A stretch of DNA of 64,000 nucleotides from Candidatus Rhabdochlamydia oedothoracis. Its GTDB lineage: Bacteria; Chlamydiota; Chlamydiia; Chlamydiales; Rhabdochlamydiaceae. The stretch is from assembly GCF_019453995.1 (NCBI RefSeq), contig NZ_CP075587.1:620001-684000 (forward strand), read 5' to 3'. The translations under genes were made by a program, and so were the position numbers. The notes under the pieces were generated by a model. It made no database searches. It was not told the DNA's origin and saw only the letters and a program-made list of their open reading frames with translations. Of the stretch, positions 53,161 to 62,172 are shown piece after piece (within the stretch, counting starts at the first letter, position 1; the number at the start of each line of letters is the position of its first letter).

Positions 53161-54147
53161 ATGCGGATTGCAATTATAGGTGCTGGTTTTTCTGGATTAG
53201 CAGTAGCTTGGAATTTGCTGAATCTAAAGAATCAAGTAGTTGTATTTGATCCTTTTTCAGGGGGAGCATCATTTGTAGCAGCAGGTTTACTCCACCCTTA
53301 TGTAGGTGAAGAGGCGCAAAGATCGCTTTTTGCAACCGAAGCTATGCAAAAGACAGAAGATTTGCTACACGTAGCAAAAAGAAGCTTAAAGAAAGAACTC
53401 TATAGAGAAGGTATTATTCGCATTGCTCAAAATGAAAAACAAAGGAAGGCCTATAAAAATCACTGCGTGGTTTTTAAAGATGTCGTAGATTTAGGCAATG
53501 ATCATTTCTTGATCAAATCGGGAAAGACGGTATTTTGTAAACGTTACCTGCAAGGAATGCGACTAGCTATTATAGAAAAAGGCGGCCAGTTTATTGCAGA
53601 GAAAATTACAGAGTTAGAACAGCTAAAAACCTTTGATCAAATAGTTGTTGCAGCAGGAGCCTCTATTCGTGATTTCTCAGAATTTGTGCAATTAAAATTG
53701 AGTTTTATCAAAGGACAGGTTCTCACTTGTGAAATTCCCCTTAATTTACAAATAGAGAGAAGTCTTGTGGGCAAAGGCTATATAGCAACATCTCATAAGT
53801 GCGGGATCTACCATGTGGGTGCGACGTATGAGCGCCATGATTTAACAGAAACAGTGAATCTATTGAATACGCAAAAAGTGCTTTTTACTAAGGCGGCTAG
53901 TTTTTATCCAGATATTTGGCAGCTAAAACCTATAGACTGCTCTTCTGCTATAAGAGTGATGCGTCAAGGACACTATCTTCCCATTGCAACAAAAGTCTCT
54001 AATAAGGTGTGGGTAATTACAGCTATGGGATCTAGAGGTTTATTATATCATGCTTATTTCGGAGAAAAATTGGCGCAGGCAATAATAGGGAACAACAACT
54101 CTTTCTTTTCAAGAACTAATGTATTACTTAAAATAGATCGACTATGA
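53161..54147 (+). CDS. FAD-dependent amine/D-amino-acid oxidase-family protein
   Basis: The 328-residue protein has an N-terminal Rossmann motif (IAIIGAGFSGLAVAWNLLNL), a second FAD contact (GGASFVAAGLLHPYVGE) and VVAAGASIRDFSEF. It resembles the DAO fold of ThiO/MnmC-C type oxidoreductases. Substrate unknown; a C-terminal MnmC-like role is possible, but the methyltransferase half is absent. The stop overlaps the next gene by 4 bp (ATGA). Confidence 0.75.
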   Translation: MRIAIIGAGFSGLAVAWNLLNLKNQVVVFDPFSGGASFVAAGLLHPYVGEEAQRSLFATEAMQKTEDLLHVAKRSLKKELYREGIIRIAQNEKQRKAYKNHCVVFKDVVDLGNDHFLIKSGKTVFCKRYLQGMRLAIIEKGGQFIAEKITELEQLKTFDQIVVAAGASIRDFSEFVQLKLSFIKGQVLTCEIPLNLQIERSLVGKGYIATSHKCGIYHVGATYERHDLTETVNLLNTQKVLFTKAASFYPDIWQLKPIDCSSAIRVMRQGHYLPIATKVSNKVWVITAMGSRGLLYHAYFGEKLAQAIIGNNNSFFSRTNVLLKIDRL

Positions 54148-54950
54148 GCATACAAGCGCAATTTACATTTATGGGGACCGGTGGATCTATGGGAACTCCT
54201 GTGATTGGTTGTCATTGTGCGATATGTCATTCCCTTAATCCGCTAGATCAAAGGATGCGTCCTTCTGGTTTGATACAAGTAACGGATAAGAATTTTGTGA
54301 TTGATGTAGGCCCTGATTTTCGTATGCAAGCTTTACGATTGGGGATTGAAAAAATAGATGGTGTATTGATCTCTCATGCACATTCAGACCACATTGCTGG
54401 ATTGGATGATTTAAGAGCGTATTATTTTTTGCATAAATCTAAAACGCCTTGTTTGTTATCCGAGCTAACTTTTAAAGAACTAAAGCAACGCTATCCCTAT
54501 TTATTCCAGCCTACCAACAATGAAAAAAGTGTAACAGCTCAACTCGATTTCTGTGTGCTTCCTCAAGAATTCGGCTCTATTTTTTTCCAAGGGATTCAAT
54601 GGGTTTTCTTTTCCTATCTGCATGCAGAAATACAAGTAACGGGTTTTCGCATAGGGAATTTTGCCTATGTGTCTGATATAAGGTATTACTCTAATCAAGT
54701 AATAGACATGCTAATTGGAGTAGAAACCCTTGCGATAAGTGTGCATAAAAAAGAGGCTACAGAGGTGCACTTTGGAATAGAAGAAGCCATGGAATTCTCT
54801 ACATTTATAAGGACTAAAAAAACGTATTTCACCCATTTATCTCATGATTTCGAGCATGGTAAAATAAAGCTTCCGTTTGGATTTGAGCTTGCCTATGATG
54901 GCATGGTTATTTTTTTTACAATACCTAAAAAGGATCTACATGACAATTGA
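54144..54950 (+). CDS. PhnP-like metallo-beta-lactamase-fold hydrolase
   Basis: The 268-residue protein has GTGGSMGTPVIGCHCAICHS near the start. This is the Cys-bearing zinc loop typical of PhnP-type phosphodiesterases. Next come the HxHxDH motif (VLISHAHSDHIAGLDDLR) and a late His (YFTHLSHDFEH). It likely cleaves a cyclic phosphate or phosphodiester. In C. trachomatis a phnP homologue sits beside hflX as here. It overlaps hflX by 11 bp. Confidence 0.82.
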   Translation: MSIQAQFTFMGTGGSMGTPVIGCHCAICHSLNPLDQRMRPSGLIQVTDKNFVIDVGPDFRMQALRLGIEKIDGVLISHAHSDHIAGLDDLRAYYFLHKSKTPCLLSELTFKELKQRYPYLFQPTNNEKSVTAQLDFCVLPQEFGSIFFQGIQWVFFSYLHAEIQVTGFRIGNFAYVSDIRYYSNQVIDMLIGVETLAISVHKKEATEVHFGIEEAMEFSTFIRTKKTYFTHLSHDFEHGKIKLPFGFELAYDGMVIFFTIPKKDLHDN

Positions 54951-56226
54951 CCCAGCATCACTGGAGTTAAAAAATTCACATAGAGCGATTCTTATAGGGG
55001 TTTATTCTCATAGCCAACAAAAGGCTCTTTGCATTGATTATTTAAGTGAATTAGAACGTCTTTGTGAAACCTATGGTTGGCAAGTTACCGCTATATTTGC
55101 CTGCATGTTGCGTAAGGTAGATGCCGCAACTTATTTGAGCAAGGGTAAGGTAGAAGAGCTAGCCCAAATGGTGATTGATTTAAATGCGGATGTAGTGGTG
55201 TTTGATGATGAAATTAGTCCTCATCAACAACGTAATTTAGAAAAGCAATTAAAAAAAGCTGTAATTGATCGCACAGAATTAATTATTGAGGTGTTTGCAC
55301 AAAGAGCGCAAACCAGAGAAGCACGTTTACAAATCGAGCTTGCAAAAGCAAGATACCAGATGCCTCGCTTGAAGCGTTTATGGACCCATCTTTCTCGTCA
55401 AAGTGCAGGGGGTGGAGCGTATTTAAAAGGTGAAGGAGAAAAGCAACTGGAAATTGATAGACGGATTTTGCGACGTCAAATCGATTCGTTAAAGCAAGAA
55501 ATCGACCAAGTAGCTAAGCAGCGTCATACCCAACGGGGATTGAGAATGCGCACACAAATACCGACATTTGCCATAGTGGGTTATACAAATGTAGGTAAAT
55601 CCACACTTCTTAGAGCGCTAACTCAAGCTGATGTTTTAGTAGAGGATAAGTTATTTGCAACCCTGGATACCACAACTCGTAAATTTGTTTTGCCTAATAA
55701 ACAGGCAATTTTATTGATCGATACCGTTGGATTTATTCGCAAGATTCCACATACACTCGTTGCAGCCTTTCGCAGTACATTAGAAGAGGCAATTCACACC
55801 GATATTTTATTGCATCTGATCGATGTGAGTCATCCAATGGCTTTTTCTCAGGCGGAGGAGACCCTAGTTGTTTTAAAAGAGCTAGGAGCTGAAGACAAGC
55901 CGATTATTACCGTGTTGAATAAAATCGATCTATTTCCCAATCCCTCTACATTAGCCAAATTTCGGATTTTATATCAGAAAACCGTGCCTATTTGTGCTCA
56001 AACAGGAGAGGGCTTTGAACTCTTACTCGATAGCATGATGCGCGAAATTGCTCTTTTACGCAAAACAGTGCGGGTCAAAATCCCACAAAGCCATTATGCA
56101 CTTGTTAGCGAATTGATGCGTTTAGGAAGAGTTCTTGAATGTGAGTATGAAGAAAATGATGTTGTAATGAAATTAGAAATACCAGCTTCCTTAGAACATC
56201 GCCTGCAACCGTTTTTACTAGGTTAA
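54940..56226 (+). CDS. hflX: Ribosome-associated GTPase HflX
   Basis: HflX splits stalled ribosomes. The 428-residue protein has the HflX N-terminal domain with a coiled coil (RQSAGGGAYLKGEGEKQLEI DRR region), then the G-domain: G1 GYTNVGKSTLLRAL, G3 DTVGFIRKIPH, G4 NKID. I chose ATG 54940 (AGGATCT 6-12 bp upstream), which gives MTIDPASLELKNSHRAILIG. Part of the run from 52358 to radC. Confidence 0.9.
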   Translation: MTIDPASLELKNSHRAILIGVYSHSQQKALCIDYLSELERLCETYGWQVTAIFACMLRKVDAATYLSKGKVEELAQMVIDLNADVVVFDDEISPHQQRNLEKQLKKAVIDRTELIIEVFAQRAQTREARLQIELAKARYQMPRLKRLWTHLSRQSAGGGAYLKGEGEKQLEIDRRILRRQIDSLKQEIDQVAKQRHTQRGLRMRTQIPTFAIVGYTNVGKSTLLRALTQADVLVEDKLFATLDTTTRKFVLPNKQAILLIDTVGFIRKIPHTLVAAFRSTLEEAIHTDILLHLIDVSHPMAFSQAEETLVVLKELGAEDKPIITVLNKIDLFPNPSTLAKFRILYQKTVPICAQTGEGFELLLDSMMREIALLRKTVRVKIPQSHYALVSELMRLGRVLECEYEENDVVMKLEIPASLEHRLQPFLLG

Positions 56227-56229
56227 TCT

Positions 56230-56922
56230 ATGACTTTAAAAGCAATCCCAGCAGAAGAGAGGCCGAGGGAGCGTTTATTACGAGATGGAATTGATTCTCT
56301 TTCTTTGGCAGAGCTCATAGCTATTGTTTTAAGCAGTGGAACGCGAGGCAAATCGGTTTTGAGTTTATCAGAAGAACTTATTGTGCGATTTGGTAGTCTT
56401 GAATATCTTTTAGATGCTTCTGTAATTGAGCTTATGGAACTCAAAGGAATAGGACTTGCTAAAGCAATTCAGCTAAAAGCGGTTTTTGGTATCGCATTGA
56501 AATGTCGTCGTCCTCAGTCTTTAAAAAAATACTCCATTCAATCTGTGGAAGAGGCCTATCTTTTAGCAAAAGGAGAAATCGGTCATTATTCTCAAGAAAT
56601 TTTATTAGTCATTCTGCGAGATGTGCGTGGGTTTTTAATTCATAGAGAACAGGTAGCGGTTGGAACGCTATCTCAGGTTTTGATCCACCCAAGAGAGGTG
56701 TTTTATCCTGCTGTGCGTTATAAGGCTCATAGTATGATTTTAGCTCATAATCACCCCAGCGGAGATCCCACTCCATCTCATGCTGATATTGAATTGACGA
56801 AAGTTCTTATGCAATCTGGTCAGATCATGGGCATTGAGATTGATGACCATTTGATTATAGGTAGAGATCGTTTTGTTTCTTTGAAAGAACAAGGCGTTAT
56901 GAATAGCTTTTCAAAATATTAA
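56230..56922 (+). CDS. radC: RadC-family JAB-domain protein
   Basis: The 230-residue protein has an N-terminal helix-hairpin-helix region (MELKGIGLAKAIQLKAVFGI) and a C-terminal JAB/MPN metallo-domain with HxHx7SxxD (LAHNHPSGDPTPSHADIE). Despite the name, the cellular function of RadC is unsettled. It follows hflX by 3 bp. A short A/T-rich palindrome after the stop (AATCTTTTTTAAAAGATT) may help termination. Confidence 0.88.
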   Translation: MTLKAIPAEERPRERLLRDGIDSLSLAELIAIVLSSGTRGKSVLSLSEELIVRFGSLEYLLDASVIELMELKGIGLAKAIQLKAVFGIALKCRRPQSLKKYSIQSVEEAYLLAKGEIGHYSQEILLVILRDVRGFLIHREQVAVGTLSQVLIHPREVFYPAVRYKAHSMILAHNHPSGDPTPSHADIELTKVLMQSGQIMGIEIDDHLIIGRDRFVSLKEQGVMNSFSKY

Positions 56923-56999
56923 TCTTTTTTAAAAGATTGCTATCTTTTCTTTATTTCTATCTATTTTTAGGCTTGTTTTAGTATACTTTTATCCATAAT

Positions 57000-58244
57000 A
57001 TGAACCAGAAAAAAAAATTTAAAGTTGTCACTTTAGGCTGTCGTACTAATCAATACGAATCACAGGCTTATCAAGATCAATTGCTCACTTTAGGCTATAA
57101 AGAGGCTAAAGGAGCAGAGCGGGTAGACTTGTGTATTATAAATACTTGCACCGTTACAGAATCAGCAGATAGCTCCAGTCGCTATCAAATTCGCCATTTA
57201 CATCGCAAATACCCTGATGCAAAGATTGTTGTTACGGGATGCCTTCTGGAAAGCGCAAAAGAGGCCTTGCAGGGCATGGATGAGATAGATTGTGTTGTGC
57301 CCAATAAAGATAAGGAAAATCTCCTCTCTTATGTATTCCCAGAACAAGAAATGCCGGAATTTAAAATCTGTCAATTCGAAGCCCATACCAGAGCCTTTGT
57401 TAAAGTCCAAGATGGATGTAACTCTTTTTGTACCTATTGTATTATTCCTTATGTACGGGGTCGCTCTCGTTCTCGAGATGTAACAGAGATTTTGCAAGAA
57501 GTAAAAGGATTAATTGCTAATGGATATAAAGAAATTGTTTTAACAGGAATTAATATTGGCGATTTTGAATCTAAGCAAATTCGTTTAGCAGATCTGGTCA
57601 GGCAAGTCGATGCAATAGAAGGAATACAAAGACTGCGCATCTCTTCGATTGATCCCGATGAGATAGATGAGGATTTAGCAGGTGCTGTTTTACACTCCAA
57701 GCACACCTGTGCTTCTATGCATGTTGTTTTGCAATCAGGATCAAATACCATTTTAAAACGCATGAATCGTAAGTACACCAGAGAAGTTTTTTTAGAAACA
57801 ATAGATAGACTACGCAACGCAAACCCTGATTTTACCTTCACAACCGATGTCATAGTTGGTTTCCCAGGTGAAAGCGAACTGGATTTTCAAGATACACTAG
57901 CTATGATGGATTACGTGCGTTTTGCAAAAGTACATATGTTTCCCTATAGTCCACGCCCGCGAACAAGAGCAGTTCTTTATCCTAACCGGATAGATTCAGC
58001 AGTTGTTAACACAAGAAAACAACAGGTTTTGCGCTTAGCAGAAGAACATGCGTATTTTTTAAGAGAAAAATATGTTGGGTCTACTCTTCCTGTATTAATA
58101 GAGAAAGCAGAAGATGTCTCCAGTGGTCATACAGAAAATTTTCTGCACGTAATTAGTCAAGATAAAGGTCTTAAATCTAATGATCTTGTAGAGATGCAAC
58201 TATATGAAAACACCCCTGAGGGTCTCTTGGGAAGGATTGTATGA
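57000..58244 (+). CDS. mtaB: tRNA t6A37 methylthiotransferase MtaB
   Basis: It converts t6A37 to ms2t6A37 in ANN-decoding tRNAs. The 414-residue protein has the N-terminal UPF0004 cluster Cys (VTLGCRTNQYES; NTCTVTESAD; VTGCLLES), the radical-SAM motif CNSFCTYCIIPYVRG, and a C-terminal TRAM-like tail. The LGCRTNQYE signature separates MtaB from MiaB and RimO. Overlaps the next gene by 4 bp. Confidence 0.9.
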   Translation: MNQKKKFKVVTLGCRTNQYESQAYQDQLLTLGYKEAKGAERVDLCIINTCTVTESADSSSRYQIRHLHRKYPDAKIVVTGCLLESAKEALQGMDEIDCVVPNKDKENLLSYVFPEQEMPEFKICQFEAHTRAFVKVQDGCNSFCTYCIIPYVRGRSRSRDVTEILQEVKGLIANGYKEIVLTGINIGDFESKQIRLADLVRQVDAIEGIQRLRISSIDPDEIDEDLAGAVLHSKHTCASMHVVLQSGSNTILKRMNRKYTREVFLETIDRLRNANPDFTFTTDVIVGFPGESELDFQDTLAMMDYVRFAKVHMFPYSPRPRTRAVLYPNRIDSAVVNTRKQQVLRLAEEHAYFLREKYVGSTLPVLIEKAEDVSSGHTENFLHVISQDKGLKSNDLVEMQLYENTPEGLLGRIV

Positions 58245-59329
58245 ATATCACTATTGCGCATCGTATGCGTCCTTTCTCTCATAAAATGGGAAGTATTTTT
58301 CTTTTACCTAATAGCCATTTTAAAGTGGAGCTGTTTCCCACTCTATTGCGATTTACCGATTTAGAAAGTCGCATTGAGCCCATAGAAATACGTCTTTTTA
58401 TTCGAGGACCTATTCAATCATTTACAGCGGAATTGAATTTAGAAACCGGTTCAATTTGTGTGTTTGGTAGGGCTTTAGATGGATATATACGTTATTCTCT
58501 TTTCTATAAGGCCTCAGAACTACTGCTGCTTTGTGAAAAAACCTCTTTTACTTTGCACCTGCAATACAAAACCACATTATCGCAGTTGAAACCAAAACAA
58601 ACATTCTCTATTCCTGTGCCATTTTGCTTAAAAGAATCTCAAGGCCTGCAAGAAAGATTACACTTAGGTATTCATAAAGCTCAAGATTGGGAATTGATGC
58701 AAAGGCGTTTTAACCTACAAGAACTGTTTCCTTTTTGGCTAGCTCTTTCCCAATGGGTTTCCCCTATTGCTCATGAAGATAACAATCTAGGGATGTTCTC
58801 TCTCATTCATAAATGCCAGACTGCCATTGAAAAAAAAGAAAAACTACAAATCATTAGCTCCTTTAAAAAGGTATTCTTAGCCGCTTTTGAAGGGGTATTT
58901 GTTCCTCGCTTATTCGATAGTGATTATCAAGGCATCCTTGATGCAGAAGAGAATACCTTACCTGCAATAGCTCTTCTTTTACAAAGTGCTAAATTACTAA
59001 GAAGGCTCTTTTTTGTGGAAGAAGAGAACCTCTTTTCCATTTTACCTTGTGTTCCTCCAGAGCTACACTGTGGTAGATTGATTCAATTACAAACGACAAA
59101 GTTAGATCGGATAGATATAGAATGGTCTAAGAAAAGACTACGTCGTATGTTCATGCAAACAAGCAATACAAGACCTGTTATATGCCAGCTCCCCAAGGGA
59201 ATTTCCAGCTGTCGTTTGAGAGTGCACAGAAAAGATCAGGGGCAAAAGCTACAGGTGACAAAAGAGGGAATTTTACAAATCCCCGTTCTTGCTCACTTAA
59301 AAGCTTGGCTAGACTGTTTTGAGAGATGA
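58241..59329 (+). CDS. Unrecognised 362-residue protein after mtaB
   Basis: It starts MNITIAHRMRPFSHKMGSIF, is mixed alpha/beta, has no signal peptide or membrane helix, and includes IEPIEIRLFIRGPIQSFTAE and RRFNLQELFPFWLALSQWVS. Its translational coupling to mtaB (ATGA) implies joint expression. It looks like a conserved chlamydial hypothetical of ordinary composition. No function is offered. Confidence 0.7.
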   Translation: MNITIAHRMRPFSHKMGSIFLLPNSHFKVELFPTLLRFTDLESRIEPIEIRLFIRGPIQSFTAELNLETGSICVFGRALDGYIRYSLFYKASELLLLCEKTSFTLHLQYKTTLSQLKPKQTFSIPVPFCLKESQGLQERLHLGIHKAQDWELMQRRFNLQELFPFWLALSQWVSPIAHEDNNLGMFSLIHKCQTAIEKKEKLQIISSFKKVFLAAFEGVFVPRLFDSDYQGILDAEENTLPAIALLLQSAKLLRRLFFVEEENLFSILPCVPPELHCGRLIQLQTTKLDRIDIEWSKKRLRRMFMQTSNTRPVICQLPKGISSCRLRVHRKDQGQKLQVTKEGILQIPVLAHLKAWLDCFER

Positions 59330-59403
59330 GTATAATTTTACCCATTTGTTTATGGTTTTATAATTAACCCTGTGTTTTTTGCCTAGTTCTTTTGTGCTCA
59401 TAA
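59309..59403 (-). pseudogene. Helix-turn-helix remnant, possibly of a transposase
   Basis: The minus strand encodes MSTKELGKKHRVNYKTINKW followed by VKLYSSLKTV and a stop, a helix-turn-helix-like segment resembling IS3 OrfA or resolvase-type proteins. It overlaps the 3' end of the previous gene, lacks a ribosome site, and abuts a repeated IS-end sequence. Probably debris. Confidence 0.3.
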
Positions 59404-59560
59404 CCCTCTGTACAGGACAATTTTTTAGGAGCAGATAAAAAGAATAGCCCGCAAATATGACCTGAGATCTGGCATAATATACATGCCATAATTGCACACA
59501 AAAAAGGGGTTGCTCCTTAAACGGAGTAGGTTAAACTCTCCAATATAAACAAGATTTTTT
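59404..59560. repeat. Two adjoining repeats: IS4-like end and hairpin repeat (copy 2)
   Basis: 59404-59481 (CTCTGTACAGGACAATTTTT onward) repeats 32870-32948 nearly exactly and looks like the 5' end of an IS4-like element. 59483-59560 is the inverted second copy of the hairpin repeat at 20868-20944 (GCTCC TTAAAC GGAGT core). Neither codes for protein. Confidence 0.6.
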
Positions 59561-59589
59561 CAAATCAAGTTCTGTCTAGAACACTTTAA

Positions 59590-59875
59590 ATGTGCTTAAT
59601 GGAATTTACGCAAGGAATTGAAAATGACTAATTAGATCGGCTGCTTGTATTTGAATCCTCTGAGTTAAAAAATCCTTTGCAATGTTTAGCTGTCCAAAGA
59701 TTTCCATAGTTCGAGCTTGAATACCAACAGCTCTAGAGCGCTCTGCTAAGATTCACCTTTATCGATAATTCGACAAGAAAGGCCATGCCGAGCAGCTTCT
59801 GCTGCTGCCATTAGCATTCCTAGTTGGTCCAGCTCCTATATAACCAACACACCTCAATTAAATCGCTCAATGATG
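59590..59875 (-). pseudogene. Relic of a FAD-dependent aromatic-type monooxygenase (N-terminus)
   Basis: Read leftward, the fragments give VLVI (then a shifted GAGPT), LMAAAEAARHGLSCRIIDKG, and (after a stop) ALGIQART-like IQARTMEIFGQLNIAKDFLT. These match the FAD-binding start of PheA/TfdB/UbiH-type monooxygenases (VLIVGAGPTGL...ARHG...IDK...RALGIQARTLEIF). In-frame stops and at least one frameshift are present and only the first about 90 residues remain. It lies just downstream of phoH. Confidence 0.65.
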
Positions 59876-59877
59876 GT

Positions 59878-61188
59878 TTATAACATCTCTGTAGCTAAAG
59901 CAGCTAATTCAGAGCGCTCTGTGCGATCCAAGAAAATATGACCGTAAATAGGGTGTTCCTTAAATCTACCTACCGTATACGTCAAAGCGTTAGAGTCTTT
60001 ATCTAAATAAGGATTGTCTATTTGAGTAGGATCTCCGGTTAAAACCACTTTTGTCCCTTGACCTGCGCGAGAGATAATGGTTTTTACCTCATGCGGTGTT
60101 AGATTTTGTGCTTCATCGATGATAATATACATATTGGGAAGCGTGCGCCCACGAATATAGGTTACCGCTTCCATTTCAATTTTTTTACTTTCCATAATCC
60201 ATTTTTGCGTTTCAGCAGAATTCGCTGAGCCTGTTGATTCACATAAAAATTCTAAGTTATCGTAAATAGGCTGCATCCAATGATAGAGCTTTTCTTCTTT
60301 GCTACCTGGAAGATACCCAATATCTTTTCCTAATGGCACAATGGGCCGACTCACGAGAATTTTTTTATGATTCCCATCATCAAAAATCTTTTTCAAACCC
60401 ACGGCTAAAGCTAAAAGGGTTTTTCCTGTCCCTGCAGGACCCATAAGGGTTACTAATTTGATATCATCGCGCAGCAGCAAATCTAAGGCACATTTTTGTT
60501 CTATATTCAGAGGATGGACACCCCAGATATCTCTTGGCAACTTTAGTAAAGGTTCTAGCTGTTTGTTTTGAGAGTTGTATTTGCACACAGCAGATGACTG
60601 CTCTTTTGAGCTAATCAAGCAATATTCATTGGGATACAAATCAGGCAAATCAATTGGCAGGACCCCATCTTTATAAAATAGATCTAGATTTTTCTTACTC
60701 ATGTCTAATTTACGATACCCTTTATAGATATTTTCGTAAGAAAATCTTAAGTTAATATAGTCTTGTGATTCTATCCCTACAGCTTCTGCTTTAACGCGCA
60801 CAATAAAGTCTTTAGAAATAAGAGAAACCGGGACACCTTGCTCCTTTAGTTTAAAAGCACTGAAAACAATTTTATGAGCACTGCGATCCAAAGAAAAAGG
60901 AAAGGCTTCTCGATCTGCAAATTTTGTATCCATTTGCACTTTTACTAAAATATCATTTTCAATAGAGACTCCTTGCGCCAGTTGACCTGGATGAGCATTT
61001 TTTAACCCATCGATATAACGTAAAACATGACGAGCATTCTTTCCCAATTCATCGGAAAATCTTTTCATTCCATCTAGTTCCTCAAGAACGGCAAGAGGGA
61101 TTACGACATCATTATTATGAAATTTAATGATCGCATCAGGGTCATGTAAAAGAATATTGGTATCTATGATAAATGTTTTACGAACCAC
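59878..61188 (-). CDS. PhoH-family ATPase with N-terminal PIN domain
   Basis: The 436-residue protein combines a PIN ribonuclease domain (FIIDTNILLHDPDAI; VIPLAVLEELDGMKR; residues 1 to about 150) with a PhoH ATPase (Walker A GPAGTGKTLLALAVG; Walker B MYIIIDEAQNLTPHE; VVLTGDPTQID). PIN-PhoH proteins are RNA-acting enzymes in some bacteria; here that is inference. Single gene, read toward the monooxygenase relic. Confidence 0.9.
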   Translation of the reverse strand: MVRKTFIIDTNILLHDPDAIIKFHNNDVVIPLAVLEELDGMKRFSDELGKNARHVLRYIDGLKNAHPGQLAQGVSIENDILVKVQMDTKFADREAFPFSLDRSAHKIVFSAFKLKEQGVPVSLISKDFIVRVKAEAVGIESQDYINLRFSYENIYKGYRKLDMSKKNLDLFYKDGVLPIDLPDLYPNEYCLISSKEQSSAVCKYNSQNKQLEPLLKLPRDIWGVHPLNIEQKCALDLLLRDDIKLVTLMGPAGTGKTLLALAVGLKKIFDDGNHKKILVSRPIVPLGKDIGYLPGSKEEKLYHWMQPIYDNLEFLCESTGSANSAETQKWIMESKKIEMEAVTYIRGRTLPNMYIIIDEAQNLTPHEVKTIISRAGQGTKVVLTGDPTQIDNPYLDKDSNALTYTVGRFKEHPIYGHIFLDRTERSELAALATEML

Positions 61189-61336
61189 TTGATTTCTCCT
61201 TTAGTGCAGGTTAAAGTGCAGCATAGCGTGCTCTTTTACTAGACTCAACCTAATTTTTTTAACTAAATTATAAGCATTTTATTATTAATATCTTATGAAA
61301 CAAGATCAGCAATTAGACATTTCGAGTGCTAAATTC

Positions 61337-61366
61337 TTGACGCTGAACTTGAAAATCGCTTATAAT
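61337..61366 (+). promoter_or_regulatory. Strong sigma-70-like promoter
   Basis: TTGACG (61337-61342) and TATAAT (61361-61366) are separated by 18 bp. The expected start is near 61373, 20 bp before the ATG at 61393, with AAGGAG at 61381-61386 as ribosome site. This is the best promoter match I see in the window. Confidence 0.65.
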
Positions 61367-61392
61367 GGATTTTGTAATTGAAGGAGAAATTT

Positions 61393-62172
61393 ATGAACAT
61401 TAATCAGAAAATGCTAAACATACCCCCTTATATATCTACCTCTTGGAAAAATGTAGCTGCTTTATATGTTGATAATCAGCAGAATAAGCCCATTCTTAGC
61501 ATTGCTCTTCTTAATGGAACTTGTATACAAATTCCCAACTTGACGCCTTGTGTTCTAGAAGAGATTTTTTCTATGCACTCTAAATATTTAGAGCAAGAGC
61601 AATCTCTATGCAATAAAGAAAAAAGAACTTTGCCAAAAGGAGTGCTAGGAATCATTCCTGGGATTGAGCTCGTCAATACTTCTGAATTAGCTGAGGATTC
61701 TGAGTCCTTCCAGAATCTTACAACCTTTTTAAAGACCTTAAGTGCTTCCTTTAAAGGAATATTACCTGGAATAGACTTGCTTCTCCAACATAACTCTCAA
61801 CTAACAGAAGCCCCTCTTCTCTCTAAGGATATTTTAGAACATATTTTTTCCTTTTTAAAATCTTTAGATGATGAATCCATGCTAAATGGTTTGCTTACTA
61901 AACCAGAGCATCCTCATTGTAACTGCCCTTATTGTCAAATCAGTCGTTTTGCTCAAAATAAAACAGAAGAGCTTGAAGAAGAAGTATCTGATAAAGATTT
62001 AAAATTCAAAACTTGGGATATCGAGCAGACAGGTGATAAGTTATTTGCTGTAACAAACCCTTTTGATGCAAATGAAAAATACAGCGTATATATTGGTGAT
62101 CCTATCGGATGTACTTGTGGAGAAATGCGTTGTAAACATATTCATGCCGTGTTAAGTGTAGATATTGCTTAG
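61393..62172 (+). CDS. Unknown protein with C-terminal SWIM-like zinc motif
   Basis: The 259-residue protein begins MNINQKMLNIPPYISTSWKN. The middle has two related phrases (KGVLGIIPGIELVN; KGILPGIDLLLQH), suggesting an internal repeat. Near the end are CNCPYCQISRFAQ and CTCGEMRCKHIHAVL. The latter fits the SWIM pattern CxCx(n)CxH found in DNA- or protein-binding modules. The stop is now TAG created by the IS427-like insertion at 62172; the original stop was TAA. Own strong promoter and ribosome site. Confidence 0.75.
   Translation: MNINQKMLNIPPYISTSWKNVAALYVDNQQNKPILSIALLNGTCIQIPNLTPCVLEEIFSMHSKYLEQEQSLCNKEKRTLPKGVLGIIPGIELVNTSELAEDSESFQNLTTFLKTLSASFKGILPGIDLLLQHNSQLTEAPLLSKDILEHIFSFLKSLDDESMLNGLLTKPEHPHCNCPYCQISRFAQNKTEELEEEVSDKDLKFKTWDIEQTGDKLFAVTNPFDANEKYSVYIGDPIGCTCGEMRCKHIHAVLSVDIA

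Noticed and set aside
56921-56955. Rho-independent terminator after radC
   Set aside because: AATCTTTTTTAAAAGATT is a palindrome of A/T pairs with almost no loop or G/C, too weak to call as a terminator.
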